Positions 9,353 through 24,300 of a stretch of 64,000 nt of DNA are shown here, piece by piece. Numbering within the stretch: position 1 is the stretch's first letter; each line of letters starts with the position of its first letter. The notes beneath the pieces were generated by a model, which ran no database searches, was not told the DNA's origin, and was given only the letters and a program-made list of their open reading frames with translations. The position numbers were made by a program, and so were the translations under genes. Origin of the DNA: Patiria pectinifera. Its lineage: Eukaryota > Echinodermata > Asteroidea > Valvatida > Asterinidae. The stretch spans positions 39,310,392-39,374,391 of the forward strand of contig CM057142.1 of assembly GCA_029964075.1 (NCBI GenBank), given 5' to 3'.

Positions 9353-12300
9353 GTTTGTTGTGCGAGAAGATTCCCATATCTGGCCATCGTCACTCTCTGT
9401 CATGTCTGTGCACAAACCGTACGACTACGAGACCGGTCTGAAAATTTATGTGGTGTTAGACGACTTAGTAAATATCGTCCGGTGCCCCAAATTCGCGCTG
9501 CCCAATATTCGCGCTGCCCAATACTCGCGCTGCTCAATATTCGCGCAACCAACTTTCTCGGCTTGTAAACGACTTGTAAAAGTTTATCAAACTAGAGACC
9601 AAAGTTGTGCACATAAACTTATCCTTTATTCAAGGCAGTGGATATTTTGCCGGAGACGGCAGACCTTTAGTAAACGTTAGTTTGCCGGATATGCACTGAA
9701 CATGCGCAGTTACTGTTTTTTGTACTTAAACATTTTCCGGTGACAAATGTTAGTCTGGCTCCATGCCAATATTATCGTTGTAACTTCGTATTCACAAGAT
9801 GGGAATCAGACCATTTTATAATTTCGGACTTTATTTCCCTTTAAAAAAATCCTCCAGAGCCACAAATCTGAAAAAGAAAATGTAATACTCTGCAATAAAA
9901 TGTTTGAGACATGTTAAAATAATAAAAGAAGAATATTCTTATTTATTTGGGGATGGGAAAAAAAACCTTAGAAATGTGGCGGGGATCGGGATCGAACCCG
10001 GGTCATGGGGTCATCCCGCTCAAAATATCCACTATTTTTATTCAACAAACATCAATCCACATTGTTTAAAGAAGTTGGACACAATGGAGACACCGTAGAA
10101 TGACGTTTTCCATTCGTGTGCGAATTATGGGCACGAAACTTTTGTTGCAGCCACTTTGACTCATCTGCAAACGACGATGTTCTTGGTGCTTCCTTGACGT
10201 TTATTGTTCAAATTATTTTTCCATGTAGTTTATTAGTCATTCCTTACAATATTAAAGTCCATAACTGTTTAGGATTTAGTTTTTGCAAGGTCAAAGTACA
10301 AAGTGCACAAAAAGTACTTCAATATTTTCATGATATTCCCTGCTATTTGTGCTAAATTTGACTTTTTAGGGCAAATTATCACTTTCTGATGGCTGATACG
10401 TTTACTAGTCACTGAAGGGAAAAATTAGTGATGGCCAGATATGGGAATCTTTCCGTAAATTCTAGGTTCGTTTTAGCCCCATAAATGTGGCCAATTTACT
10501 GGACTACCTCAGTAAATAAAGGCCACACATCCACAATGCACTAATACTGCTCGGACATGTTTGCAAAGTTATTTCCACATTCGGACTTCAGACCCAATTC
10601 ATTTATGCTTTGAAAATACATTCACCTTCTTAATAAAAAAGTCAGACCCTGCTTCCTGTGTCTGTTGCCCAGCTGCTGCGTAATTTACGATAATTTCTGG
10701 AAGCTTCTTGGCAACTTTTTGGTCCAACTGAACAATCACCTCCCGCAATACCTGACAGGATACGAAACAATATGCTGGGATCGTTCACCAGTCAATCACG
10801 CGTGCACGAGGCACGCCGCAGGCCCGGTGGCTGTTACCTGCCTTCTGTAAAATCCTTCATGAGGGCACACTATACATTTAGAGCCCCCTTGAAAAATTAA
10901 AGCACCCCCAGGTGCCCACCTCCTCCACCCCCCCCCAAAAAAAAAACCATACAAAAAAAATTGGGTTGCACTCACTGGTTCATACTGTACACGTACTACA
11001 TGTACTAAGAACAGAAAAGATTGAATTCATCTGATTGTGATCGGATTTTGTTTTGGTTTTAACATACAGCTTTGTGAAGAGTTTAAGGAAACTGCACCAT
11101 ACTCTCACTGCATGGCTTGTGGTCAACAACTTGCTTCTCTCAGAAACCCAACGGTCATCAGACATTTTGGCCTACAGCTTCTAGAGAATTGTGTTAAGTA
11201 AGTTTTATATGGAGGCAAACCACTGTGAGTTTCAGGAGTTTGGAGGATTGGGGCAGTGGGTATCCTTCGTTTAAACATAAAGTGTGCAATTTTTGAGGAT
11301 TTTGGAGCTTTGAGGATGGTTCTTAGAAAAAGGGCCTGGGATTAATGGTTAAGCCTTTGATACGCTTGCACAATAATGACAGAATCACATGTGTACTACT
11401 TATTATTCATTGTGGGGATAGGGATCACATTAGAAAACACTTTTGCCTCTGAAATAGCATTCATGTTCTGTCATTGTTACTGTTAAATCTTTATTCCTTA
11501 AAGCATCTTTATTGGGCCACTTTTTAATTACTTGAATCACAGATTTTCAGGTGTGGGCGACTATTGAATTTCAAAAGTTGCGACTAATTTCAATAGTCGT
11601 GACTAATCACGGCATAATGACTACAAATGTAGTCGACTATTTAGGAATTAATAGTCGGGACTACCAATGCTTTTTAGCATTGGCAACTAGTCGCACTAGT
11701 TGTACAGGTCTAACCGTAGCCCCATGTATAGATTAAGATTTTGAAAAAAAATGAATTAATCTTCTGCATGTTTTCATGAATTTTGATGATACTTGGATGA
11801 AGTGACCCTTGGGTAGGGAGACACAATTCTTCATCGGATTACTGAGGTCAAAGGTCATGTAGGGGTCATTTAGGTTGTTGCTGAAAAATGCACAAAATCT
11901 CACTTTTTTAAGAACACAAAATCTAAGGATTGACCACAGAAAAAGGTGACACACGTGGTTCACTTGTTTTTAAAGTTGCTTAAAAATGTCGTCCAAAGTG
12001 CTGTGATTGTCATTTAAAACCTGATTTGTTTTTAATTGTCTTGATGGTTTTTTTGGTCACCAGATGTAAAGGGTGAGTCAAAAGGGCAGAACCCAAACCT
12101 CCTTAAATGGGCAATTCTCCATGGGAGAGGGAAAAATGTCAAAAATAAATATTGACATATTAAACCTTTGTTGTACTTTTTCCAGACCTCACTTAAATGG
12201 GGAATTCAGTTCAAAAAAAGAAATTGAAAAAAAAACCCATATTTTGCAATTTATGATTAAAAACGTTCAGATTTGGAGTATGTATAGTCTCGGTTATATA

Positions 12301-15300
12301 ACAAACTCGCTCGACCTAGCCAAATTGTTTGTTATATCAGAATTTTGTATTAAGAAAAAAATCAATTTTTGTGTATGTATTATTTTCTGAATTATAGGGA
12401 AAAGGTTTGATATATTTTATAATGTTACAAGTTACTAACATTACTCAGGGTCATTAAAAAAAATTCTATAAATTTCATATTAAAAAAATATGTAGCGCCA
12501 AAAAGGGTCATGCATTTGCAAAGGGTCATTGCATTTATATGGTGATATTATTTGAACGGATTGAGCGATTTCGGTAATTTTTTCATCTAAAAGTAGTTTG
12601 TGAAATTGGCTTTCCAGTCATTATTATATTTTGGTGCTACATATTTTCCGATTTCATGACTCACGCTGTACTTGTACATTGTGTGCATTTCTCTCTGTTG
12701 TTAATGTAGATTTCAGTGGATCAATGCAGGTGCATCAGACAAGCAGGCCTTGAAGGAATATGTGTTGAGTTACTTTCAGAATGTGAGTTTACCTAATGTT
12801 TATAATATATTATTAAGCCGCGTTCGAATTGGACTAATACTTTGTAATACCGAGGCGATGTAAGAAATGGACTTTTGACTTGGGGACAATTTTACTGAGA
12901 CCATGTCAAAAGTGACCACGTTGGGCAAACATACGTGTTCACGCGATTGGCTGTCCTATGTCCTTGATCGTCATAGTGTATTGACATGATAGAGCCTTTG
13001 CCAATATCAGCTATATCAGTAAATGTACAACTTGTTCTGTTTTACAGCAATTTGTTTTCAAAAGTCAGGGATTTAACACACAAACAATTTTGCTTTCAGG
13101 GAACCCATGATCTGCTGGAGGAACAAATGTGCATCAAAGATGGTTTATCTCGCATCCTGGTAGAAATGATAAAAAGAGAATGGCCGCAGCACTGGCCAAC
13201 ATTGATGTCTGAATTCAACATGCTATGCTCCCATGGGGTAAGCTTAAGTATAATACGTTAACCTACTAGTCTTTGTACCGCCCAAAATTGCCGTGCCTAT
13301 TACTCCCAGTAATGCCCCAAACCACCCTGCCTGTTACTCTCAGTAACACTACAGACCACCCTGCTTATTACTCCCTGTACTGCCGCAAACCACCCTGCCT
13401 ATTACTCCCTGTATTGCCCCAAACTGCCCTGCCTATTACTCCCTATATCGCCCCAAACCACCGTGCCTATTACTCCCTGTACTGCCCCAAACCACCCTGC
13501 CTATTACTCCCTGCACTGCCCAAAATTGCCCTGCCTATTACTCCCTATATTGCCCCAAACCACCCTGCCTATTACTCCCTGTACTGCCCAAAAGTGCCCT
13601 GCCTAGTATTACTCCCGGTAATGCCCCAAACCACCCTGCCTATTACTCCCTGTACTGCCCAAAACTGCACTGCCTAGTATTACTCCCGGTAACGCCCCAA
13701 ACCACCCTGCCTAGACTACCCCAAACTGCCCTGCCTGTTACTTCCTGTAACTCCCCAAATCACCCTGCCTATTACTTTCTGTAGAGAACATTTGCCTTAC
13801 AACATTTGTATCCATTCCTCCGGTGTTCTATACCATAAGGATACCCAAACAGAACTGGTTCTTCTTGTGCTGCTCCGATTGGTGGAGGACGTTGTGGCCT
13901 TCCAGAACCTTCAGACAAGTCGGAGAAGAGATATCCTGCAAGCGCTGACGTCTCACATGGCCGAACTGTTCACATTCATGGTTCATCTGCTGACGCATCA
14001 CATCGAAAGATTAAAACAACTGGTAAGTATCTTTGCGAAAAGAAGGGAGGGCTATGCATGAAAACGAAAGCAGTGCCAGGCTTAATACGTTTGGCTAATA
14101 AGCTGCAAGAATGGGAGTTTTTCCTGATTTGTGAATGTAAAACCAAAGATCCTGAATGAACGTTAAAATATCTGTATTTTTGTTCTATGTAGGTCACTTT
14201 TACAGGAGTGCCTTTTTATAAAATGCACTGTAGTCAGACCCTGTGTTGCTTTGGGCCTTATTTTTTTTTTGGGTATTTTTGCTTGTGTGTGTGTGTATGT
14301 GTAAATTTTTGTTAACTTTTAACTGTGGCACCAGACTATTTATGCACCAGCAGTGCAGCCTTATTTTTTACTGTCATTTTGTTTTAAATATTGCTTTTAA
14401 ATATTAAACATTAGGAATGTTTAATTTAATTATTACATTATACAAGACTGGAATTTATTATTAATTAAATTTGCTTTCATTTTCTTACTTCCTTTCAAAA
14501 AAAAATTAAGATTTTACCTCACTTTCAATTCAATATGGCTGACTCATGAATAAGGCCCATGGGGCCCTGCCAAATGTTCCTCCAACTTCTTGCCTTGTGC
14601 AATACATGGATATTTCAGGTCAATCCGTTCAATGAGCTATTTGCAGCAGTTTATTCATTTTTCACTGGAATAATTTCTGATTTTATGTGCTATTCATCAA
14701 CAGCAAAATCAATTACCTGGTGCTGAGAAAGAGGTATGTTAAACTTGATCATTCTTTTCCAATATTACAGTGTCACATGATATTTAAAAACCATCTTTGT
14801 TGAATTTGTACCACACCTTGGACCATGATGGGATCACTGTAAAAGGCTTTTTGGAATACAAGAGAAATTCTCGAATACGTCATTATTTCTGTCATGTTCC
14901 TGACTTGCAACTTTTTCTTGGATCCGCTGATTTCATCTTAGTTACTTCCCATGCATGCCATTAACCCTAACAGAACTCAACCCATCAAACCCCAACAGCA
15001 TGTTTTGTTGGAATCTGTCAGGATGGGTACTGTACCCCTATATTGACAGTCTTTTACATTGGGTTGGCACACCTCCAGAATCAAAGTCAGAAATATGTGT
15101 TTGCAGTTTCCCATGGTGTTGGAATTTGCCAGGATGGGTATGGTTCCTAGTAATAATGCTTGGGAGTTAGGGTTTAACAACGGAAAACAATGCAGAGGAT
15201 CTTGTAAAGCTTGGAATTTCCTCCTTTTTTTGGTGGCTTCCCACTTGCATGCCTGAAATATACTTGTAAGTCAGTCAGTCTGTCAATTTTTGATGAACAA

Positions 15301-18300
15301 TCATGAATTCCACTGAATGAGTTCAACAAGGCATGCGCCTTGTTGAGGTAATTGAGAGAACCTGATAAATTGTAAGAACTTTAGAAGTGGGTTTTGCCCT
15401 TCACTGATATAATTTCATAACACGGTATGCTCAGTGTTGTCCAAGGCAGGCCCGTCCCACCCACCCCACCCCAAAAAAGTGGCCGCACTTTTTTCCTCAC
15501 GATTGACATACTAAAATATGTTTTTCCATGCGTAATCAACTGTTATTAGACATGAAAAGGTCCACCTAATAGTAATCCCGACCCTCGCCTTCCACCAATC
15601 TGGCTATAGCCCTGCAAGGAATTAACATCTACCTGAGACCAAAATTCCGTCATCTAGAAAGGTATTGGTTGCAATAATTACCAATGCTATTTCAGATTTG
15701 AACAGAACAGCCAAACTCAGCAAGCTCAGTGGTTGAGTGTTACGACGTCTGCACTAGCATGCACAAGGTTGTGGGTTCGAGTTCCACCCAATTAAGCTTG
15801 TGATTTTTGTCTCGTAAGCCCTTGGACAAAACTAAACAAACCCTCCCCCACAATTAAACTTACATCTCCCCAATGCCAAAATTCAATTATGTTGTGTTGT
15901 CTTTTAACAGCTAGCAAGCTCCATCCGAGTTTCTCAGGCAGTTCTACTGACACTGACTGGATATGTAGACTGGGTCGCAAGCCAACACATATTTGCTGAC
16001 AACAATGCCCTACTGTCAACGTTGTATTCTCTGCTCAACATACAAGAGTTGAAACGTCCTGCAGCAGAGGTGCTTCAGCTCATCGTCAACAGGAAGGTGA
16101 AATTCACAAAATACATGCACAGTCGACTCTCTTTAGTACAAACACTGTTAATAGAAATTCTAATGTTATAGCAAACATAAAGCCTTGGTCCCAACTGTGC
16201 ATTTGTGTGTACAGTGAATGGGACTGATGTTCCTCTTAATACAAAATTCTGATATAACAAACATTTTGGCAAGGTCCAACCAAGTTTGTGTTAACGAGAG
16301 TCGACTGTATTTTGTGTTAAGGCCGGTTTATGTTTCACGCGAATGCAATGCGAATTTTATGTCACAACTCATTCGCTGTGAAACTTACCAGAGTTGAAAT
16401 GTATTCAACTTTTGCCAATTCGCAGCGCGAAAAGATGCCCTGGCGTCACAAATTGGTGTTTCCGGTTGCTTTCACGCCGAGTATGAACCGGCCTTTATGT
16501 GTGTTTTTTGGTATTATTGATTCCATGCATAAATACCACCACTCATCAGTTGTTTGCAAGAAGGACATTGGGAGGGACCACAGGGAAGAACCCTTAATTA
16601 TGAACATCTGATCCCTTAAACTTTCATTAAAAGTCCATTTCTCCGTGAAAAGAATTTTAAGAGATGTTTCACGGACATTCACATGGGGCTTACAATGTAT
16701 ATAGGACTAATCCTGTAAGGGTATTTTCACGGTTTTTTTTAATGACCCTGGCCACTGGGAATTATCATTGGTTATACATAATGGTACACTGGTCCATCTT
16801 CATTGGTAACAAAGGACTTTCTTAAGGGTGTTTTGACGGATTCCTGATCTGGCTTAATATTTTGAAAAATCCGTGAAAATTTAGTTAACTGTAATTTCAA
16901 GGGAAAATGGCTCTTTAACGAATTTTTAAGGGGTGAAGATGTTCATAATAAATGCATTGCCAGCAGCGCCGGCTCGTGCATAGATGCCACTGGTTGTACA
17001 TTTTCATATTCACATCAGTCGTGCATACTTTGCGCCACATGCGCAGACCAGTGCGCACACGCAAGCTGTCTCTTAGCCTGGAGCTCTTGTGAGTGGTGAC
17101 AAAATACCATTTAATATTTGTTGACCCCTGTGATGTGGAATATGCGGTTTTTAACACCCAAGGGTGCATTCTCCTCAGGTGCTATGTCCTCGGAGGGGGT
17201 TCAAAAAGGTGAGTCCCCACATCACGGCAGTCAACAATTTCGTTACATCGTGCCAATATAAGTCAAAACGATAACTGGTTGTAACTTACTATGTAAGAAA
17301 TGAATGAAATCTGTGCGGTGTAACCCTTGATAACTGCATGCTTTTGTGCCTGATGTACATACTGAGACTGCAATGAGCGGTTGCACATTGCATGAAGTTC
17401 TCAATACAGTTGCGAGCGCGTTCCCCGGATGCAGGTTCTACACGCACGTTCAGGCTTTACGCGCCCTCGTGCAACGTTAATTTATGTGTTTTTACAGATT
17501 GGACACGTGGCCGTTCTTGACCAATGAAATTACAGTATCCAAGCACATGTACGGTATAACAAAAACTATTCACGCACGGAGTCCATAATAAAACAATTGT
17601 TGACTGCCGTGATGTGGAAAATGACGTTTTTAACCCCTTCAGGGCATATAGAAAAGAGTAACGAATGCTACCAAGTCAGAAACAATCAGATTCTTCTAAG
17701 ATCGTGTTTTAACTTAATAAAAATGTTTAGGACAACTTGACCAGATGGGTGCGTGTTTTTTTGGTTTTTTTTGTTGTTGAACAGCCTGTACATGTAGGCT
17801 ATTGTGAACACTTTACTTTGTTCATGGCAAATGTGGACACTCATATTTCAAGTCTATTATCTTGGCAAATGCATTGGCTGTGAAAAGTGTTCATTTTGAT
17901 TTGCTGTCAGTATCTTGATGACTATATACTTTTTAATTTCTTGCTTCTACGTGTCAAAACGCAGGGCAAACCAGAAGAGAGGTATCCCCTCCTTGTCTTG
18001 TTCAGTGCTGATGCGATCAAGACCATTCTTGCAGCTGCCCAGTGAGTACAAGTGTGAATTGTAGCCCCTTGCATAATATCAAGTTATCTTTGCATTCCAA
18101 AGGAATCCAACATGTTATATCCTTAAATTCCTTGGCATGCTGTGATGAGCACAAAAATGGCAATTTTCAAAGTGTAATTGTGTGAATTGTTATATTTAAC
18201 TTAAAGGGAATATACAACATTTGCAAACATCGACAAATAAAACTACCAAGTTTTTACGAAATACCTCACTAGGATGTTGGTTAATGACAGTCTAAAGCAT

Positions 18301-21300
18301 CCTGTAAAATTATGGCACTTGATGTGAAGTCATTTTCAAGAAAATTGTATATGTGTATAAATTTTCCAACGGTGATCGGCCGACCACCGTTGGAAAAACC
18401 TAAGTATTTTTCAACTACTGCTCCAAATTTACCATTTTGGTCAGTCAAAATTTTGTTTGCTATTGGTTACATGTTCATGAACAGGTGCAGGCCAGCTAGA
18501 CTGGTTCCCTGACCTAACAATTTTCCGGCATCTATAGATTGATCCATTTCATCTTTAGTGGAGTCTGGGAACCAGACTACTTGAACGTTTTTGTTTTTCT
18601 TGGCTTTTCCAGCATATTCGAACACAAAACTTCAAACATGACAGTTTAACAATATTTGATCTATTATACTAACCCCTCAAATAGTTCATTTTAAAAAAAA
18701 AAACAGCAAAAGCCAATGATGTACATTCCCTTTAAAAGCCTCTTTTAAAGATCTCTCAAACCTCCTGAAAAAAAATTGATTTTAAATCGTCTTGTCTCAC
18801 ATTTAGTCTCCAGTATTGTTATGTTCAAAATGGCGTGCATTATGACTTCAGGTTGTTCATCGTAAAATTTTTCTAACTTTACTTTTTTGAAAGTTGTCCT
18901 TTGGGTTGTTCAGTGTGGTTTTTAGTTCATCAACTCAGATTTAGATGAATTTTTTCCTTCATGTGTACATCATATACGTGTAACACACACACACAATGTA
19001 AGCAAATGTGGCCCCTTAGAATTCAGAGTTGTTCCTCTTGTATTAGATGAATCCAAAAGTGTTTCAAATTATGTACATTTGTATCTTGAACAGCGCCCTC
19101 TTGTGTAATGTAGTGTCCAGAAGAGTTTTTCTCTATTATAGATGAACCTGGGCACAAATGTATTAAATAGCGCTTTTAGGATTTTGGTGAAATCCCCCCC
19201 CCCCCCACTCCCACTTGCCCACACGGAATTACGCCACTGAGTTGCATCGTTGTGGGGCTATGCTTTAGGGGCCATTTTAGAAATGATCTGGAGGTGGGAG
19301 CTAAAGAGAAGATACAACATTTGCAAACATTACAAAACGAAATGCTCAAATTATCACAAAATACCTTACTGGATTGTTAGGGATTGACAGTCTAAAGCAT
19401 CCTGTAAAATCATGGCTCCTGGTGTGCTGACATTTTCAAGAAAAATGGTATTTTTCCGACGCTGGTCGGCCAACCAGCGTTGGAGAAAACTGGCTTTTTT
19501 TAAAAACTGCTCCTAATTTTTCATAATCTGTTATTCCGTGTTTTCTTTGCAATTGATTACACAACTGTGAAGGGGTGCAAGCCTGCTAGACTGACTCTCT
19601 GATCTTACAATTCCCTAAAGTCTATAAATTCTTTGTTTCATCTTAAGTGGGGTCAGGGAACCAGACTACAGTAACATGAATGGTTTTCTTGGTTTTTCCA
19701 ACATCTACAAGCCCAAAATGTTAAACAAGTCATTTTAACAATATTTGCTATAACATACTAATCCTCCAAATCCATTTATTTCTGAAAATTGCAGCAAAAG
19801 CAAATGTTGTACATTCCCTTTAAATTTGTTGTGTGTTCAGTATGTTGCCTTTTAATGTTTTTTTTGTTGCTTAACTTTTTTTTTGAAATTTGGGTCACTC
19901 AACATGGAATAGACTTTAATTTTTACATTTTCGTTTTCAATCAGCATCTTTACAAGTTCTCTTCGTACTTCAGTCATTAGTAAGCCAGTAATCTTGACAA
20001 TCTCAGTCTTTGCCTGTTTTTTGTTGTGATTCCAGAAATGCGTGCACAGCTGGGTTGGATGAGGAAAATTACATCTTTATGAAACGACTTTGTCAGGTTT
20101 TGACAGGGCTGGGCGCCCAGCTCTGCATCTTATGGGTATGTTCTTTCTCTCTGAAATCGATGAGATGAAAAGTCACGCTTACATGTACAATTTAATTTGT
20201 AAACACAAACACTGTTTGAAAGTTCTGTCCACGGATCACAAAAAGATTTTTTCAGATTCTTTCGCAATTCACATAGGGATGTACGAAAAACATGAAAACA
20301 TTGCAAAATTGGTCCTGACTTTTGGGATTCCTTTCTTTTTTACTCACCCTGTACTTTCCTTTTTCCATGTTTTCATGTTAACAGTATTGTGTATGGATGT
20401 CTTTCTTTTTCCATACTTAATAGGGCTCAGAGTTGAAGGATGTTGGTCGGCCTGAAAGCTTTCCCGATTTTCTGGAGACGTTGCTGGCTTTCTTGGGCCA
20501 TCCCAGCATGCATCTGTGCTCTGTGATTGTTCCTCTTCTGTCGGCATTTTTTCGCCATGATCAGATCTCTCTCGATGCAAGTCTTCAAGGAAAAGTGCCA
20601 CAGATCCTGCAGATACTGACTGCAAAACTGCAAAAGGTATTCATCATTTAGAATGGATCATTCATTTCCCCCATAGAGTTTGGGAGATGGTCAACTTTTT
20701 TTCCCCATTGGGATTGAAAATCTATTTTTTCAGCCAGTAGTTTATAAGTGTATGTTTTTTTTTTTTTTTGCCTTTTTCTTTTGTTTTGTTTGAGTTTGAG
20801 TATATGTTTGCCCTTTTCTCTTATCAATATCTTTTTGTTTTCAGCATAGTGTCCTTTGCCCCAATCATCCAAAACATGGGTCATCATGTTGACACTCAAC
20901 TAAACTGGAAAAAATGCACTCCATGGCAAAACTCTTGGTGGGCGCACTGCATGTGAAATCGCCCAAATAACATGCCTCATACATTCATGAGCGAGAGCTG
21001 AATTCTCACTGGTCCGTTCACCGTCACGTGTTAACTACTAGTTTTGCTGTTTACCAAGCGTACACGCGGGGATTCTCGCATTGGAATTTTTGTATTGGAA
21101 GTTGACAAACTAGTTCCCCCCCCCCTTACTATACGTACGGGTCAGAAGTGTAAAGTCTTCTTTAGTGTTAAGTCTTTTTAGGCGTGCGTGGTAAGATAAT
21201 AAGAAATAGCAAATACCATGTGAAGGGAATCAGGTTGGCATAAGAGGTACTTTCCTCGCCTTCCACCGCTGTGGCTTGTGTTCGAATCCCACCCGGGCCA

Positions 21301-24300
21301 ATGTGTGGATTTGGTTTTCAGTCCCTGCCTGATTCCAGGCAATTTCTCCAGAATATCTTTCTGGGGTTTTCGTCCCACCTCTAAAACTGTTATTTCCTTC
21401 TATTGCCTTTACCAAGGGATTCAAATGGAAATAAGTCAAAACATTTTTGTGGGCTACCCAGCCTGCTGCCGAAGAATTACAAACAAACAAACAAACAAAT
21501 GTGACGTATTTTCAGTCAATCAAAAGACAGAATCTGTAGGTGAGGTGTTACGAAACACTTTGTTGTAAATTAATTGTGAATAAATTGGTCTGTCCCTTAC
21601 GTGTAGGTTGGTTACCCATCGAGGGATGACTCTCCTACTTGTACCTACTCCTTGCTGGATTATGACAGTGATGAGGAATTCTCCTACAGTTTTTCCAGTA
21701 AGTAACAGCAAGGTTCAAGAGTTTGACTCGTAAAAGGGAAGGGACAATTCCCTTATAACACTTTATAAATATTATAACATACGCTGAAACAATTTTTGTT
21801 TTAACATGAGTTACAAAGGTATGTTACAGAATTGTTTACCTGTTTTCTGTTCTCATGGGGGTTTACACTGTGTTTTCAGTATTTGTACACTAGAAACCCG
21901 CTAACTTGAGTTGCATTTTCTGTGTTCAAAAGGATCCTTGGGGGTTGCCGCTTTATCAGTTGTCACAAACTTCACTTCTTACAAAGTCTGTGTTCTTGTC
22001 CATTTTTGTAGCAGTGTCTGTCTGCAACTTTATTTGCAAGTTTACAATTTATTTTCATGATAAATAAGAGTCTGAAAAAAAACCAATTCGCATCTTTCAT
22101 TTTTACGTCGTCAAACCTCAAACTTTAAAGGCCTTTCTCTCAGTATTTTACTCTTTTGACATGTCCATAAAATGCAAATTTTAAACAGCCATAACTTGTC
22201 AACGGAATGTCCGATTAAAGTGCAACAAACAGTATTGTCAGGAGTACTTTATTCTCTTTCCTACTACATGCAAACTCTTATTTCGACCACTGCCCAGTTC
22301 TGTCTCATTTTCCACAACACCTCACATTTGTGTGTAAAGTGTTCCATCATGACTGTAAACAGATTAGTGTTGACTACGGCAAGCAATTCAACACATGTTC
22401 CTTTTCCTCTCCTTAATTTGATCCTTTTAGTTCATCGTACTCATCAGACAGAGTTAGTACGTCTCGTCACAGATCACTGCCCGCTCTTGACCTTCCAAGT
22501 AGCTTGTGATTGGTTCAGGCAACTCATAGTCTCACCTATCGACGTTGAACCAGGTAGGTTAGGAGAAGTGAATCTTAGACCTGCAGCCGATTTCAACAAA
22601 CGCGGCAGATCTTGCCTCTAGGATTGGGCCCTCTCACGAACTGCTTACTGCATGCCGCGATGGAAAAAAAAGTTGCTTCAATTTAAGACACAGTGTCTAC
22701 TTGATGGCAACTAATGTCTGAGGATTACTTTTATTTTAAATTGCAAGGATACATGTAGCTCACTTCACATGAGATAACAATATCCCTTCTCATAAATCCT
22801 GAGTGAAGTGACCAATTTAGATATGACAAGTGAAATGTATTCAACACAATTTCCTGATTTTCCTTTATTTTGAGGTGTGAAGTGAAAGCGTAAAATGCAT
22901 AAACAGCAGAGAATATAAATGTTTGCCATCATTGGTGATGTGGAAGACAATAAGAAGTAGTTCATCATTAGTTTGCAGATAAAACTAAAAGAAAATGTCA
23001 CAGGTTAATTTGTGGGATCTTTATTATTTCAAAGGCAGAGAAAGAAAGTTTCTACTTCTGGTGCAGCCGCTGGTGTCAAGGGGCAATTGAAAAAAAGGAA
23101 AAGTTTTGACAGCGCATTTACAAGGGGAGTTAGCCTTTAATGTTGTCAACTCTCTTACATTTTTAACAATGTAATCTCTCATCCAGCAAGAACGGTCAAG
23201 TGATCTGAATTTGATAGGAATCAGTTTGACACATGTACATGTATACATTGTTGATGCAACTTAAACAGGTAAAGAGATGTGCACGCCACATTCACCGTCC
23301 TGCATAGGCTGGGATGCTCTGACCTGCTTTATGGAGAATGTACTCGCTAGGCTGTTTCAGAGTGATGTATTGACTGAAATTACTCCACAACTAGTGCAAC
23401 TTCTACAAATGACACTTTCATTTCAAACTGAGGTAATACAAATGCTCTGTTTTTTTACATTTTCTAGTCATAATAATCGGCCTGTAACCACAATGAATTC
23501 CTGGCTTTGAAGTCGGCCTGATCACTCAGCGCTGGCCCAATTGTAGCCCGCACTTTGGCAGTCCAGCCAGACCCAATTTCTGGCTCTTAGCAGTGGCCAT
23601 GTGATGAATGCACTGGAAACATTTTGAGAATACCTCAATTTTTTGTATCCATTCCCTTGAGATTTTGCTTAACAAGAGTTAACTGTCTATAATGCACCTG
23701 AAAATCCGTCAAACAGTGTTCTAGAAAGTAGAACTGATGACGCACAGGGATGTGTGTGAATTGTTTTCGTTTTGCTGAAAGAACGTACAACTTTTTTGTG
23801 ATCCGTGGACAGAACTTGAAAACGGTCATTGTGTTAAAAATTCCGTAACTTGAAAAGTACTGGGATGATTTGAATGATTCTTGTACTAAAACAAAGCTTA
23901 TGAATTGGGCTTTCATATCCTAGATTTTGAAAGTGCTACATGCAGAACTTCACTAAAACAGAAGTCCCGACATTTGGGTTTCGTTTTTTTACTCGCCCTG
24001 TAGTGTCAACATTATGAGCGTTTTCGAAATGACTGGCTTTGGCCCCTAACTTCTGGAACTCCAACCACATTTTGGTGCCTGTTATGCTTCAGGAACTTTC
24101 AATCGGTTGATATGAAGCCAAAAGTTGGAGTATTTTCATTTGGTTTGCCTCTCAGTGATTCGGGGTCAAAGCCAAAGCCGAAGACGAAGCAAAGGTTTCG
24201 AAAAAAACATTAGTCACTAATTACTGATGACTGATGGCATAGCACTGCAATGACACGACTCGTATGACGTGCCAGATAATGTCACATGTCACTAGTCATT

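Noticed and set aside
13273-13677. 134-codon open frame in XPO5 intron 4
   Set aside because: Entirely within the 34-bp minisatellite.
15720-15795. tRNA gene in intron 6
   Set aside because: A and B boxes are present but no proper acceptor stem or cloverleaf; it continues into a SINE body.
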